From an uncultured Bacteroidia bacterium (GTDB taxonomy: Bacteria; Bacteroidota; Bacteroidia; Bacteroidales; ML635J-15), in the NCBI GenBank assembly GCA_902776565.1, contig CACYQN010000009.1, positions 13,036 through 77,035 on the forward strand: 64,000 bases of DNA, written 5' to 3'. Made by a program: the position numbers and the translations under genes. Positions 17,895 through 26,857 of the stretch are shown here, in pieces. The first letter of the stretch is position 1, and each line of letters opens with the position of its first letter. The notes beneath the pieces were generated by a model, which worked only from the letters and a program-made list of their open reading frames with translations, did no database searches and was not told the DNA's origin.

Positions 17895-18269
17895 ATGAAG
17901 AACATAATTCACTCAGACAATGCGCCTGCAGCAATCGGTCCTTATAGCCAGGCTGTCGAGGCTAACGGTATGATTTTTATTTCTGGTCAGTTGCCAATCG
18001 ACCCCAAAACGGGAACTATGCCCGAAGGCATTACAGCACAGACCGAACAGAGCATGAAGAACTTGGAAGCTATCCTTAAGGCTGCCGGCTGTACTTTCGA
18101 CAACGTTGTAAAGTCAACCTGTCTGCTAGCCGACATGAGCTATTTCGCCGACATGAACGCTGTTTACGGAAAGTATTTCACTGCAAATCCTCCCGCAAGA
18201 GCAGCTTTCGCTGTAAAGGAACTCCCCAAGAAGGCTCTTGTAGAAATTGAAATGATTGCTGCAAAGTAG
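17895..18269 (+). CDS. ridA: RidA family enamine/imine deaminase
   Basis: Hydrolyses reactive 2-aminoacrylate and related enamines/imines released by PLP enzymes, giving the 2-ketoacid and ammonia. The 124 residues are the standard length. Signatures are AIGPYSQAV at 13-21, FISGQLPID at 28-36, and PPARAAFAVKELPKKALVEIE near the C-terminus, where the Arg of PPARAAF is the expected carboxylate-binding residue. It is first in a short plus-strand run with a fucose-isomerase-like gene 27 bp downstream. Cytoplasmic; assignment is secure at family level. Confidence 0.95.
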   Translation: MKNIIHSDNAPAAIGPYSQAVEANGMIFISGQLPIDPKTGTMPEGITAQTEQSMKNLEAILKAAGCTFDNVVKSTCLLADMSYFADMNAVYGKYFTANPPARAAFAVKELPKKALVEIEMIAAK

Positions 18270-18296
18270 TCGATTGTAGAACTTAAATTTACAGCT

Positions 18297-19445
18297 TTGA
18301 AAATATTTTTAGCATCATCGGGTGACGACAGCGACATCCCTCCGTCGTCCGTCGTCACCGATTTTCTTGGACGTTTCAACCTTACGTCCGACGTTTTCGT
18401 ACAGTCGAATCCTGATGTAATATGGTTCCTCTCGGGTGGAACCGAGCACAAGGTGCTTAGCAGGATTGAATCAAAGAACCGATATTGTTTCCTCGCATCA
18501 CGCAACTGCAACTCGTGGGCTGCCGCTACCGAGGTGAAGGCTTATCTTAACGAAAAAGGCATCAATACCAAGCTTTTCGATGTGGATAAGCTCCAAAGTC
18601 TGCGGGAACTGGAGAATTATCTTACACCTCCGGCTCCGTCACCAACGACTAGGCTAGGGGTGGTCGGCGGAGTTTCCGACTGGCTGGTGTCGAGTACGCC
18701 AGACGAGGATTTGCTTGACGAAGTGCTTGACATTGAACTCGTTAATTTTTCGTGGGACGAATTGCTTGAATTGCCAGAAGGAGAAGATTTTTGCAATTTT
18801 GCTGAAACTTTCGGCAGGTTCGGACACGAAAGCTTTGGTTCGGAACTGTCGCTCGTGAAGAAATTCGATACGCTTATCAAGCAGAATAACCTTGATGCCA
18901 TTACGGTAGGTTGTTTCGGACTTATCGGTAAGGTCGGCAATACGATTTGTCTGCCTGTGTCGGCAATGAACAACTGCGGTTTCCCTGCTGCCTGCGAAGG
19001 TGACTTGTGCTCTGCCGCCGGTATGATGGCTGTTAAGCGTCTGACAGGCAAGATTCCGTGGATGGCAAACCTCAGTTTTGCCGACCGCGAGGCTGCTATA
19101 TTCTCGCACTGCACGGTGCAGCAGAATCTGCTAGAAAAAATGGACGTTACAACTCATTATGAGTCTGGCAAATACGCCGCAGTCAAGGGCGAAATGAAAC
19201 CTACAGATGTGACAATTTTCCGCATAGACAGGAATCTCGAACATTGCTTCTTGTCGCTTGGCGAGATTGTCGGCAACTGCGATTCGCCTACGGCTTGCCG
19301 CACGCAGGTAAAGGTGAAGATGTCGTCGAAAGGATTGTTCTCGCTACGCGAGTTCCCGCTCGGCAACCATCACCTTATAATCAATGGCGATTGTACCGAT
19401 GTGATTGCGGAATACTTTACAAATAAGGGATTTAGAATTGTGTAG
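18297..19445 (+). CDS. Fucose/arabinose isomerase-like protein
   Basis: The C-terminal half resembles the L-fucose isomerase-related family (COG2407 type): VGCFGLIGKVGNTICLPVSAMNNCGFPAACEGDLCSAAGMMAVKRLTGK-like blocks (a conserved CEGD) and GNCDSPTACRTQVKVKM near residue 325. These proteins interconvert aldoses and ketoses or are uncharacterised relatives. The N-terminal third is divergent. The start is a TTG at 18297, as no in-frame ATG lies near; the first residues KIFLASSGD fit a beta-strand start. The 382 residues are shorter than true FucI (about 590). Substrate is not predictable. It lies 27 bp after ridA, so the two are probably co-transcribed. Confidence 0.7.
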   Translation: MKIFLASSGDDSDIPPSSVVTDFLGRFNLTSDVFVQSNPDVIWFLSGGTEHKVLSRIESKNRYCFLASRNCNSWAAATEVKAYLNEKGINTKLFDVDKLQSLRELENYLTPPAPSPTTRLGVVGGVSDWLVSSTPDEDLLDEVLDIELVNFSWDELLELPEGEDFCNFAETFGRFGHESFGSELSLVKKFDTLIKQNNLDAITVGCFGLIGKVGNTICLPVSAMNNCGFPAACEGDLCSAAGMMAVKRLTGKIPWMANLSFADREAAIFSHCTVQQNLLEKMDVTTHYESGKYAAVKGEMKPTDVTIFRIDRNLEHCFLSLGEIVGNCDSPTACRTQVKVKMSSKGLFSLREFPLGNHHLIINGDCTDVIAEYFTNKGFRIV

Positions 19446-19505
19446 AATATTGCATTTGTCCGATGATACAAAGAATGTTATTGAATATTGAAAAATTCGA
19501 TTGTT

Positions 19506-21329
19506 ATGAAGCATAGTAAAATATTGTGCATATTGCTGTTTTTGCTGATTTCCTGTACGGTTATGTCGCAGGAAAAAAAGTCTCCAATAGATAGTCTTTT
19601 CGATGCTGCAAAACAATATGAGTCTAATTCAGATTTATATAATGCGTCTTTGTGTTATTCGGATGCAATAAAGATTGCCAGGAAATCCGATGAGTCGCGG
19701 CTTCCAGAATTGTTGCTTGCATATTGCAGGGCGCTTACCTATCTGGGCGATTATTCCGGCGCACTTATTAACATAGAGGAGGCAGAATTGAGAGCTCCGA
19801 GCGACAATGAATCCCTTCGAGGCAGATTGATGACGGCATACGGTACTATTTATTTCTTCCAAGGAAATTTTGACGAGGCTCTAAAATACTATGAGAAGGC
19901 ATTGGAATGTGCCGAGAATTACGGCAAGCCTTTGGGAATTTCAATTTCACAGACCAATATTGCCTGTGTTTACGGTGAAAAGAAGGAGTATGAAAAGGCC
20001 ATTGAAATGTTCGAGAAAAGTCTTGTTGCCCAGGAGGAAGCAAAAGACAGTTCGTCCATAGCGACTACAATCTTTAACATTGCACAATGCCACCTGGATT
20101 TAAAGAATTACGGTGAGGCATACAAGAGCTTGAATAAGGCGCTGGAAGTAGCAGAAAAGTCAAATACAGAAATCTTGACCTTATGCTTGCAGGGACTTGC
20201 AAAAGTTGAAGCGCACAATTCCAATTTCGAGGAAGCGGAAAGATTATTGGATAGGAGCGAGAGCATTGCCTATGAAAATCATTTCCGGCAGGCATTGCAA
20301 ACCCTTTATAGGGAAAAGAAAGACTTTTATGTGAATCAGGGCAGATATCGCGAAGCATACGAATACCTCTCAAAGTATCAGGAATTTTCCGATTCTTTGT
20401 TTTCCGAGGACACAAAGAATAAGCTTAATGCACAGAGGATTAGGTTTGAATTGAGAGAAAAGGAACTTCAGATTGAAGACCAGAAGGATACCATAGAGCA
20501 ACAAAAGTTGATGAGACTTTTCCTTTTTATAGTCATTGGCTTGCTCCTTGTCCTTATCGCTATGATTATAAGAATCTGGCATATTCAGCGTGTAAGAAAC
20601 AGGGAATTGGAGCAAATCAACCAGACGAAGGATAAGTTCCTGTCGATAATTTCGCATGACCTTAAGAATCCGGCCATTGCAATACGCAATGTGTTGCAGG
20701 TGATTGCAGAAAATTATGAGACATTAAGCAGGGAAGAAATATTGGAACTGGGTATTCAGGTGTTGCAGGCAAGCGAAGAGCAGGTAAAGCTTATTTACGA
20801 TTTGTTGAACTGGTCGCAGATGGAGGTCGGCAGAATGCCCTATGCACCGGCAAATATCAATCTGAATGAGGTCGTTAGCAATGTCGTGAATCTCAATAAG
20901 ATGAATGCAGGGAACAAGGGCATAAACATAAAGGCCGATGTGCCTGACGACATTGTTGTTTATGCCGACAGGAATATGTTGGAAACGGTTTTGCGTAATC
21001 TGCTCTCGAATGCGATAAAGTTTTCGTATGAGAATTCCGAAATCAATATTTCTGTCGAAAATGCTGGTCATAAGTACGTTGTTTCTGTTGTTGATAATGG
21101 CGTAGGTATTCCAAAGGAAAGGATTGACACCATTTTCAGTATGGATGCAAAATCCACTATCGGGACAAGAGGTGAGGCAGGAAACGGGCTTGGCCTTGCC
21201 GTATGCGACCAGATGGTAAGAAAGAACGGCGGGGAAATTTTTGTCGAAAGCGAACCCGACAAGTTTACAAAGTTTTATTTTACAATAAATAAAGCAGATG
21301 AAAAGACAACTGAGAATAGCCATAATTGA
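19506..21329 (+). CDS. TPR sensor histidine kinase
   Basis: Membrane sensor kinase. From the ATG at 19506 the order is: signal peptide (1-22, with a possible lipobox LISC), a periplasmic block of tetratricopeptide repeats (about 30-300), a coiled coil (310-335), one membrane helix (336-358), a HisKA domain with the H-box SIISHDLKNP (phospho-acceptor His384), and an HATPase_c domain with N-box LRNLLSNAIKFS, G1 VVDNGVGIP and G2 GNGLGLAV. An upstream TTG (19488) is also in frame, but ATG plus signal peptide is preferred. The last 32 bp overlap the response regulator gene, which points to translational coupling. The signal is unknown; TPRs suggest protein binding. Confidence 0.92.
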   Translation: MKHSKILCILLFLLISCTVMSQEKKSPIDSLFDAAKQYESNSDLYNASLCYSDAIKIARKSDESRLPELLLAYCRALTYLGDYSGALINIEEAELRAPSDNESLRGRLMTAYGTIYFFQGNFDEALKYYEKALECAENYGKPLGISISQTNIACVYGEKKEYEKAIEMFEKSLVAQEEAKDSSSIATTIFNIAQCHLDLKNYGEAYKSLNKALEVAEKSNTEILTLCLQGLAKVEAHNSNFEEAERLLDRSESIAYENHFRQALQTLYREKKDFYVNQGRYREAYEYLSKYQEFSDSLFSEDTKNKLNAQRIRFELREKELQIEDQKDTIEQQKLMRLFLFIVIGLLLVLIAMIIRIWHIQRVRNRELEQINQTKDKFLSIISHDLKNPAIAIRNVLQVIAENYETLSREEILELGIQVLQASEEQVKLIYDLLNWSQMEVGRMPYAPANINLNEVVSNVVNLNKMNAGNKGINIKADVPDDIVVYADRNMLETVLRNLLSNAIKFSYENSEINISVENAGHKYVVSVVDNGVGIPKERIDTIFSMDAKSTIGTRGEAGNGLGLAVCDQMVRKNGGEIFVESEPDKFTKFYFTINKADEKTTENSHN

Positions 21330-21936
21330 TGACCATCCATTGTTCCTGATGGGGACAAGGATGGCGCTTATGCCATTTTACGACATACATAGCATAAGGA
21401 CGTTTTCGTCGGGACCGCAATTCTTTGGGGAGATTTCCAATTTTAAGCCCGAAGTAGTTCTGCTTGACATAATTATGCCCGAAATGAATGGCTTGCAGGT
21501 CGCTCAGAAACTGCATGACGAATTTCCCGACATCAAGATTCTTATATTTTCGGCAGAAACCGACGAGGCTACCATTCTGAAAGCAATGGAAATAGGAGTG
21601 AACGGTTTCATCAGCAAGGCGTCGCAACCCGAAGAACTTTGCAATGCCATCGAAACCATCACAGAAGGAGCAGATTATTTTGGTCGCGATATTGCGCAGA
21701 TTCTCAAGGAAGTAAGCGCAACGAAAAAATTGCAGGATGAAATCTTTTCTCCGCGCGAACTAGAAATAATAAGGTATTGCGCCGACGGCTTGATGAGCAA
21801 GGAAATTGCCGAAAAGTTGTGCATCAGCGCAAGGACAGTCGAAGGTCACAAACTCAGCATCTTCCGCAAGATGGGCATTTCCAACACCGCAGAACTGATA
21901 AAGTATTCCGTTAAGCACGGTATTGTAAGATTGTAG
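21298..21936 (+). CDS. LuxR/NarL-family response regulator
   Basis: Receiver domain (about 5-120) with the acidic pair D11/D12, phospho-acceptor Asp57 in VVLLDIIMPEMNG and Lys in FISKAS (about 107). The LuxR-type helix-turn-helix (about 148-205) contains FSPRELEIIRYCADGLMSKE and ISARTVEGHKLSIFRKMG. The 212 residues are the normal length. It overlaps the histidine kinase gene by 32 bp in another frame, so the two form a cognate pair. A strong hairpin at 21969-22001 ends the unit. Target genes are unknown; the glycan genes downstream are candidates only by position. Confidence 0.94.
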   Translation: MKRQLRIAIIDDHPLFLMGTRMALMPFYDIHSIRTFSSGPQFFGEISNFKPEVVLLDIIMPEMNGLQVAQKLHDEFPDIKILIFSAETDEATILKAMEIGVNGFISKASQPEELCNAIETITEGADYFGRDIAQILKEVSATKKLQDEIFSPRELEIIRYCADGLMSKEIAEKLCISARTVEGHKLSIFRKMGISNTAELIKYSVKHGIVRL

Positions 21937-21968
21937 GAATCATTGAATTGTAAAATTTATAATATTAA

Positions 21969-22001
21969 TTGTAGAAGTCGTTGCTCGCAACGACTCTACA
22001 A
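21969..22001. terminator. Hairpin behind the two-component pair
   Basis: TTGTA plus AGTCGTTG pair with CAACGACT plus TACAA around a CTCG loop, with one small internal loop. The T tract is short. The same hairpin type recurs near 27695 and 62735. Confidence 0.55.
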
Positions 22002-22076
22002 TTTGAAAACAAAATGAAACAATTTTAAACCAATCTTGAACGTTGAACCATTTGAACGTTGAACTTTTAATCTGCA

Positions 22077-22106
22077 TTTGTACTTCGTAAATATTTCTTA
22101 CATTTG
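22077..22106 (+). promoter_or_regulatory. Putative -33/-7 promoter for the GT2 fusion gene
   Basis: TTTG (22077-22080), an 18-nt gap and TACATTTG (22099-22106) match both boxes. The chosen ATG lies only 7 nt further, so the transcript would be nearly leaderless. Confidence 0.5.
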
Positions 22107-22113
22107 CAGTCCA

Positions 22114-24063
22114 ATGAAATTGTCGGTCGTCATAGTAAACTACAACGTAAAGCACTTCCTCGAACAGTGCCTAAATTCGGTTGCCGCCGCTGCAAAACAT
22201 TGTGAAACAGAGGTTTTTGTCGTTGATAACAATTCCGTTGACGGTTCGTGCAATATGCTCCGCGAGAAATTTCCGTGGGTAAAACTCATCGAAAACAAGA
22301 AAAACTACGGCTTTTCATACGCCAACAATCAGGCAATCCGCGAATCGGCTGGCGAATATGTACTTCTGCTAAATCCCGATACGGTAATTGAAGAGGATAC
22401 TTTGAAGTCGGTTTGCGACTTTATGGACTCGCATCCCGATGCCGGTGGGCTGGGAGTGAAGATGATTGACGGCAAAGGTCGTTTCCTGCCCGAGTCGAAA
22501 CGTGGTCTGCCGACACCCAAGGTGGCGTTCTACAAGATTTTCGGCTTGTCGAAACTTTTCCCGAAGTCGAAAAAGTTTGGCAAGTACCATCTTACTTATC
22601 TCGACAAGGACGAAATCCACAAGGTTGATGTGCTGTCGGGTGCATTTATGCTTCTTCGTGCCGAGACCTTGAAGAAAGTAGGTCTGCTCGACGAGACATT
22701 TTTTATGTACGGTGAGGACATTGACCTGTCGTACCGCATTACTTTGGGCGGCTACAACAACTATTATTTTCCAAAGACGACAATCATTCACTACAAGGGC
22801 GAAAGCACCAAGAAGGGCAGTGTGAATTACGTAGTTGTGTTCTACAACGCGATGAAGATTTTCGCCCGCAAGCATTTCTCCGAAGGTGCCGGACTGATGA
22901 TTTTTTTCATCAACCTTGCAATTTATCTGCGAGCGGCAATGGCAATTGCAGGACGATTCATAACCAACGCCATAACGCCGATTATTGATGTCTTGCTTAT
23001 TTTGACAGGATTTCTGATAATCACGCCTTTGTGGGAAACTCATCTTTTCGGTGTCGAAAGTGCTTATCCGCACAATGTTTTTGTCGGGGCGATGGTAATG
23101 TACATTTCGGTCTGGTTGCTGTCGCTACTCCTTTCTGGTGGCTACGACAAGCCTGTGAAAATGAAGAACATATACAAGGGAATAGGCATTGGTGCTATTG
23201 TAATTCTTGCCGTATATGCCTTGTTGCCAACGCATTTGCGTTTTTCGCGTGCGCTCATTCTTCTTGGAACGGCGTGGACTCTGATAGTCCTTCCGCTTGT
23301 GCGTTTGTTGCTGAACTACACCAAGTTGCAGGTTTTCAAGGTTAATCTGCCAAAACGCAAGAAGGTGGCGGTTGTAGGTAGCAAGGAGGAGTGCCGTTCG
23401 CTGGTGGGACAGCTTATGTCGTCGCGCACAAAGATTGACATTGCTGCGTATGTAAGTCCCGATGCCGACACCGACAAGTTTTTTGCCGGCGACATTACCC
23501 AGCTTGACGAAATTATCAATATAAACCACATTGACGAACTGATTTTCTGTGCAAAAGACATTCAAGCACAGCAGATTATAAGGACAATGCTCAATCTTTC
23601 CTCATCCAACCTCGACTACAAGATAGCAAGTCCCGACGGCTTTTCGGTAATCGTAAGCAACTCGATAAATACTACTGGCGAACTTTATAACGTTGACATC
23701 AACGCTATTGACAAGCCAGAAAACCGCCGCTCGAAACGAATGTTCGACATTGTGGTGTCGTTCTTTATGATTGTGCTTTCACCAGTGCTGATTTGGTTTA
23801 TAAAGGGCAAGTTGAAAGCATACTCAAATTTGTTCTCAGTACTGTTCGGCAGCAAGACTTTTGTTTCGTATCGCTCTGATAAAAACGATGTTAGCCTTTT
23901 GCCAAAGATAAAGAAAGGTGTGTTCAGCGTGGATATGATTTATGGACGTGATGCCAAGAAGGATGTCGCTGACAGGCTTAACATTATGTACGCCAAGGAC
24001 TACAAGGTTTCGCACGATGCGATGATGGTTTTCAAGTTGTGGAGGAAGTTGGGATGCAATTAG
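22114..24063 (+). CDS. GT2 glycosyltransferase fused to a polyprenyl-phosphate sugar-transferase-like membrane domain
   Basis: The start at 22114 (MKLSVVIVNYN) begins exactly at the first GT-A beta strand; the frame is open 12 codons further up. Residues 1-260 are a rhamnosyltransferase-like GT2 domain with VDNNS, LLLNPDT and EDIDLSYR. Residues about 265-400 hold several membrane helices. A Rossmann-like stretch (KKVAVVGSKEECRSLVGQL) follows, then RRSKRMFDIVVSFFMIVLSPVL, which resembles the membrane anchor and start of a WbaP/PglC-type sugar-phosphate transferase. The final part is short and lacks a clear full catalytic block, so that activity is doubtful. Probably it acts in cell-envelope glycan synthesis at the inner membrane. 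It overlaps the next gene by 10 bp. Confidence 0.82.
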   Translation: MKLSVVIVNYNVKHFLEQCLNSVAAAAKHCETEVFVVDNNSVDGSCNMLREKFPWVKLIENKKNYGFSYANNQAIRESAGEYVLLLNPDTVIEEDTLKSVCDFMDSHPDAGGLGVKMIDGKGRFLPESKRGLPTPKVAFYKIFGLSKLFPKSKKFGKYHLTYLDKDEIHKVDVLSGAFMLLRAETLKKVGLLDETFFMYGEDIDLSYRITLGGYNNYYFPKTTIIHYKGESTKKGSVNYVVVFYNAMKIFARKHFSEGAGLMIFFINLAIYLRAAMAIAGRFITNAITPIIDVLLILTGFLIITPLWETHLFGVESAYPHNVFVGAMVMYISVWLLSLLLSGGYDKPVKMKNIYKGIGIGAIVILAVYALLPTHLRFSRALILLGTAWTLIVLPLVRLLLNYTKLQVFKVNLPKRKKVAVVGSKEECRSLVGQLMSSRTKIDIAAYVSPDADTDKFFAGDITQLDEIININHIDELIFCAKDIQAQQIIRTMLNLSSSNLDYKIASPDGFSVIVSNSINTTGELYNVDINAIDKPENRRSKRMFDIVVSFFMIVLSPVLIWFIKGKLKAYSNLFSVLFGSKTFVSYRSDKNDVSLLPKIKKGVFSVDMIYGRDAKKDVADRLNIMYAKDYKVSHDAMMVFKLWRKLGCN

Positions 24064-24575
24064 CAGGGAAGAAGATTTATCTCCGCAAGATGGAGCCAGA
24101 GGATTTGGAATTTCTTTACACGGTTGAGAACAATTCGGATTTCTGGCATGTGAGCGAAACCAAGTCCCCATATTCGCGCTGGGAACTTAAACAATATATT
24201 GAGAATTATTGCTACGACATATTTACAACCAAGGAGTTGCGTCTGATGATTTGCGACTATGTTTTGCAAAAGCCCATTGGTATTGTCGATTTGTTTGAGT
24301 ACCACCCTTTGCACAATCGTTGCGGTGTTGGAATTATCGTCCGACCGGAGCATTGGGGTATGGGCATTGCAACGGAAACATTGGAACTTATTGAGAATTA
24401 TGCATTTAAAACCTTGCTACTAAATCAGTTATGGTGCATTATTGATGAAAACAACGAGTCCAGCATTGCGCTTTTCCAGAAATGCGGTTTTGTGCGTAAT
24501 GGAATTTTAAGGCAGTGGAAGTTGACCGAGAATGGCTATGTGGACGTAGGTGTATGGCAGCATACGAAGAATTAA
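24054..24575 (+). CDS. GNAT family N-acetyltransferase, RimJ/RimL-like
   Basis: Acetyl-CoA-dependent acyltransferase. I chose the ATG at 24054, preceded by GGAGGAAG, over an in-frame GTG at 24039. The protein of 173 residues starts MQLAGKKIYLRKMEPEDLEFLY, typical of RimJ/RimL-type GNATs, and carries the acetyl-CoA-binding motif VRPEHWGMGIATETLELI near residue 100, followed by NESSIALFQKCGF. The gene overlaps the end of the glycosyltransferase fusion by 10 bp. The acceptor is unknown (N-terminal amine, small molecule or sugar amine). Confidence 0.88.
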   Translation: MQLAGKKIYLRKMEPEDLEFLYTVENNSDFWHVSETKSPYSRWELKQYIENYCYDIFTTKELRLMICDYVLQKPIGIVDLFEYHPLHNRCGVGIIVRPEHWGMGIATETLELIENYAFKTLLLNQLWCIIDENNESSIALFQKCGFVRNGILRQWKLTENGYVDVGVWQHTKN

Positions 24576-24666
24576 TAATGAAATCTGTAGCATTGCAATC
24601 CTTTGCTACCATTATTTAGCCTCAAAAAAAATCCAAAATCGTAAATCCTAAATCGTAAATTATTAT

Positions 24667-24674
24667 TATCTTTA
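24667..24674 (+). promoter_or_regulatory. Putative -7 box for pepP
   Basis: TATCTTTA differs from TAnnTTTG by one base; 25 nt before the ATG. A copy of the dispersed AATCGTAAAT-type repeat precedes it (24630-24660). Confidence 0.4.
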
Positions 24675-24698
24675 CAACCTGTTTTAAAATTTACGACT

Positions 24699-26084
24699 AT
24701 GAGAATGTTCAACCAAGAGGTTTATAAGGCTCGCCGTGAGAAACTTAAGTCGGCGATGAAGTCGGGTGTATGCATATTTATGGGTAACAACGAAGCCCCG
24801 ATGAACTATCCGGATAACTGCTACCAGTTCCGTCAGGACAGCAATTTCCTGTATTTCTTTGGAATTGCTCAGGCAGGCTTGAAGGCAATAATTGACGTTG
24901 ATAACAACCGCGATATAATTTTCGGTGACGAATTAACCGTTGACGATATTGTGTGGATGGGCGAGGTAGCTTCCATTAAGGAATTGGCTTCCCGTTGCGG
25001 TGTGGTTGATGTTCGTCCTGCTGCAGAGTTTGAAAAATATGTGAAGTCGGCAAAGGCTGAGGTTCATTTCCTTCCGCCGTATCGTCACGACAATATGATT
25101 TTCCTTTCGTCGGTGCTTGGTATTCCGATTCCAGAACTGCAGAAACGTTCGTCGCTTCCATTGGTAAAGGCTGTTGTCGCTTTGCGTAATGTAAAGGAAG
25201 TCTGCGAAATAGAGGAACTGAAGGCTGCTGCCGAAATTGGCTACGAAATGCACACCACCGCAATGAAGATGGCTAAGGATGGCGTTTCGGAGCACGAAAT
25301 CTATGGTACAATCGAGGGAATAAGCCTCAAGCACGGACTTTTAACTTCGTTCCACTCGATAGTTTCAAAGAACGGACAAATCCTTCACAACCATACTCAC
25401 GAGAATATACTTCACACTGGCGATTTGTTGCTCAACGACTCTGGAGCACAGACAGATATGGGCTATGCTTCTGATAATACGCGTACTTTCCCCGTTGGCG
25501 GAAAGTTCTCGCAGAGACAAAAGGATGTTTACCAGATTGTGCTCAATACGATTAACGGCTCGATTCCAATGATGAAGCCGGGCGAGACTTACCAGTCGAT
25601 TCACCTGAAGGCTTGCGAAATCCTTGCCGAAGGGCTCAAGGCTCTCGGACTTATGAAGGGCGACATGAAGGAGGCCGTACAGCAGGGCGCACACGCAATG
25701 TTTATGCCTCACGGACTTGGTCACATGATGGGTCTCGATGTTCACGATATGGAAGACCTCGGTCAGATAAATGTTGGCTACGACGAGGAAGTCCAGCCGA
25801 TAAAGATTTTCGGTGTGGCTTCGTTGCGTATGGGCAAGAGGTTGCAGGAAGGCAATGTCTTGACAAACGAGCCGGGTATTTATTTCGTACCACAGCTTAT
25901 CGACATCTGGGAACGCGAACACAAGTTCGAACAGTTCATCAATTATGCCGAGGTTGACAAGTACCGCGATTTCGGTGGCATACGTCTCGAGGACGACATC
26001 CTTATCACCCCGACAGGTTCACGCATTGTCGGTGACAGACGCATTCCTATCGAAATCAAGGATGTAGAAGATTTTATGAAATAG
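24699..26084 (+). CDS. pepP: Xaa-Pro aminopeptidase (aminopeptidase P)
   Basis: Metallopeptidase (M24B) that removes an N-terminal residue preceding proline. Residues 1-150 form the aminopeptidase P N-terminal domain (RREKLKSAM, FRQDSNFLYFFGI). The pita-bread catalytic domain supplies the dimetal ligands in LLNDSGAQTDMGYASDNTRTFPV (two Asp), HGLGHMMGLDVHD (His), TNEPGIYF (Glu) and GGIRLEDDILIT (Glu). The 461 residues are usual for this subgroup. It is first of a run of housekeeping genes with cmk 12 bp downstream. Prolidase is the closest alternative; the N-terminal domain favours aminopeptidase P. Confidence 0.94.
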   Translation: MRMFNQEVYKARREKLKSAMKSGVCIFMGNNEAPMNYPDNCYQFRQDSNFLYFFGIAQAGLKAIIDVDNNRDIIFGDELTVDDIVWMGEVASIKELASRCGVVDVRPAAEFEKYVKSAKAEVHFLPPYRHDNMIFLSSVLGIPIPELQKRSSLPLVKAVVALRNVKEVCEIEELKAAAEIGYEMHTTAMKMAKDGVSEHEIYGTIEGISLKHGLLTSFHSIVSKNGQILHNHTHENILHTGDLLLNDSGAQTDMGYASDNTRTFPVGGKFSQRQKDVYQIVLNTINGSIPMMKPGETYQSIHLKACEILAEGLKALGLMKGDMKEAVQQGAHAMFMPHGLGHMMGLDVHDMEDLGQINVGYDEEVQPIKIFGVASLRMGKRLQEGNVLTNEPGIYFVPQLIDIWEREHKFEQFINYAEVDKYRDFGGIRLEDDILITPTGSRIVGDRRIPIEIKDVEDFMK

Positions 26085-26096
26085 ACGCATTAATAT

Positions 26097-26792
26097 ATGG
26101 ATAAAAAAATAACAATAGCCGTTGACGGCTTTTCTTCCTGCGGGAAAAGCACCTTAGCCAAGCAACTGGCGGCGAAGCTAGGATATGTGTATATCGATAG
26201 CGGAGCAATGTACCGTGCGGTGACGTTGTATGCTTTGCGCAACAATATGATTGTTGACGAGGAACTCGATACAAAGAAGCTTATTGCAAGCCTTGACGAT
26301 GTCAAGATTCATTTCGAGCTTAATGTTAACGGCGAACCGCAGACATTCCTCAACGGAACCAATGTCGAACGCGAAATCCGCAAGATATATGTGTCGCAGT
26401 GGGTTAGTCCGGTGGCTGCTGTTCCCGAGGTTCGCCATGTGATGGTTGCCCAGCAGCAGAAGATGGGCGAGGCAAAGGGCGTTGTTATGGATGGTCGCGA
26501 CATTGGTACGACTGTTTTCCCGAATGCCGAACTGAAGATTTTCGTTACGGCTGAGGTTGATGTGCGTGCCCAGAGGCGTTACGACGAGATGCTCTCGAAA
26601 GGTGAGCCAGCCGACATGAATGAGGTCAAGCAGAACCTTCAGGAACGTGACCGCATTGACCAGAGCCGCGCAGAAAGTCCGCTTCGCAAGGCCGACGATG
26701 CCGTGGTGCTTGACAATTCGCATATAACTAGGGATGAGCAGTTGCAGGTCGCATACGACTGGGCTATGGAGAGGATAAAATCCGCCCATTGA
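26097..26792 (+). CDS. cmk: Cytidylate kinase
   Basis: Phosphorylates CMP and dCMP with ATP in the cytoplasm. The P-loop GFSSCGKSTLAKQLA lies at residues 11-25, YIDSGAMYRAVTLYA at 32-46, and the GRDIGTTVFP block near 134-143; the LID region contains QERDRIDQSRAESPL. The length of 231 is normal. It starts 12 bp after pepP. The spacing to the following ispH is filled by an intergenic AT-rich repeat. Confidence 0.95.
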   Translation: MDKKITIAVDGFSSCGKSTLAKQLAAKLGYVYIDSGAMYRAVTLYALRNNMIVDEELDTKKLIASLDDVKIHFELNVNGEPQTFLNGTNVEREIRKIYVSQWVSPVAAVPEVRHVMVAQQQKMGEAKGVVMDGRDIGTTVFPNAELKIFVTAEVDVRAQRRYDEMLSKGEPADMNEVKQNLQERDRIDQSRAESPLRKADDAVVLDNSHITRDEQLQVAYDWAMERIKSAH

Positions 26793-26820
26793 GCCTGTCG
26801 AAATGAGCGTGTTAGAAGTT

Positions 26821-26857
26821 CTAATTGTTAATTATCAATTGTCCATTGTTAATTAAA
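26821..26857. repeat. AATTGTTAATT-type dispersed intergenic repeat
   Basis: Short run of AATTGTTAATTATC, AATTGTCCATTGTTAATT units between cmk and ispH. The same words, in inverted orientation, build up 45444-45530. Confidence 0.6.

Noticed and set aside
26825..26857. Extended N-terminus of IspH from TTG 26825
   Set aside because: It would translate a dispersed intergenic repeat, and IspH proteins begin with the strand V-E-I-x-x-x-A-G-F-C-F-G.
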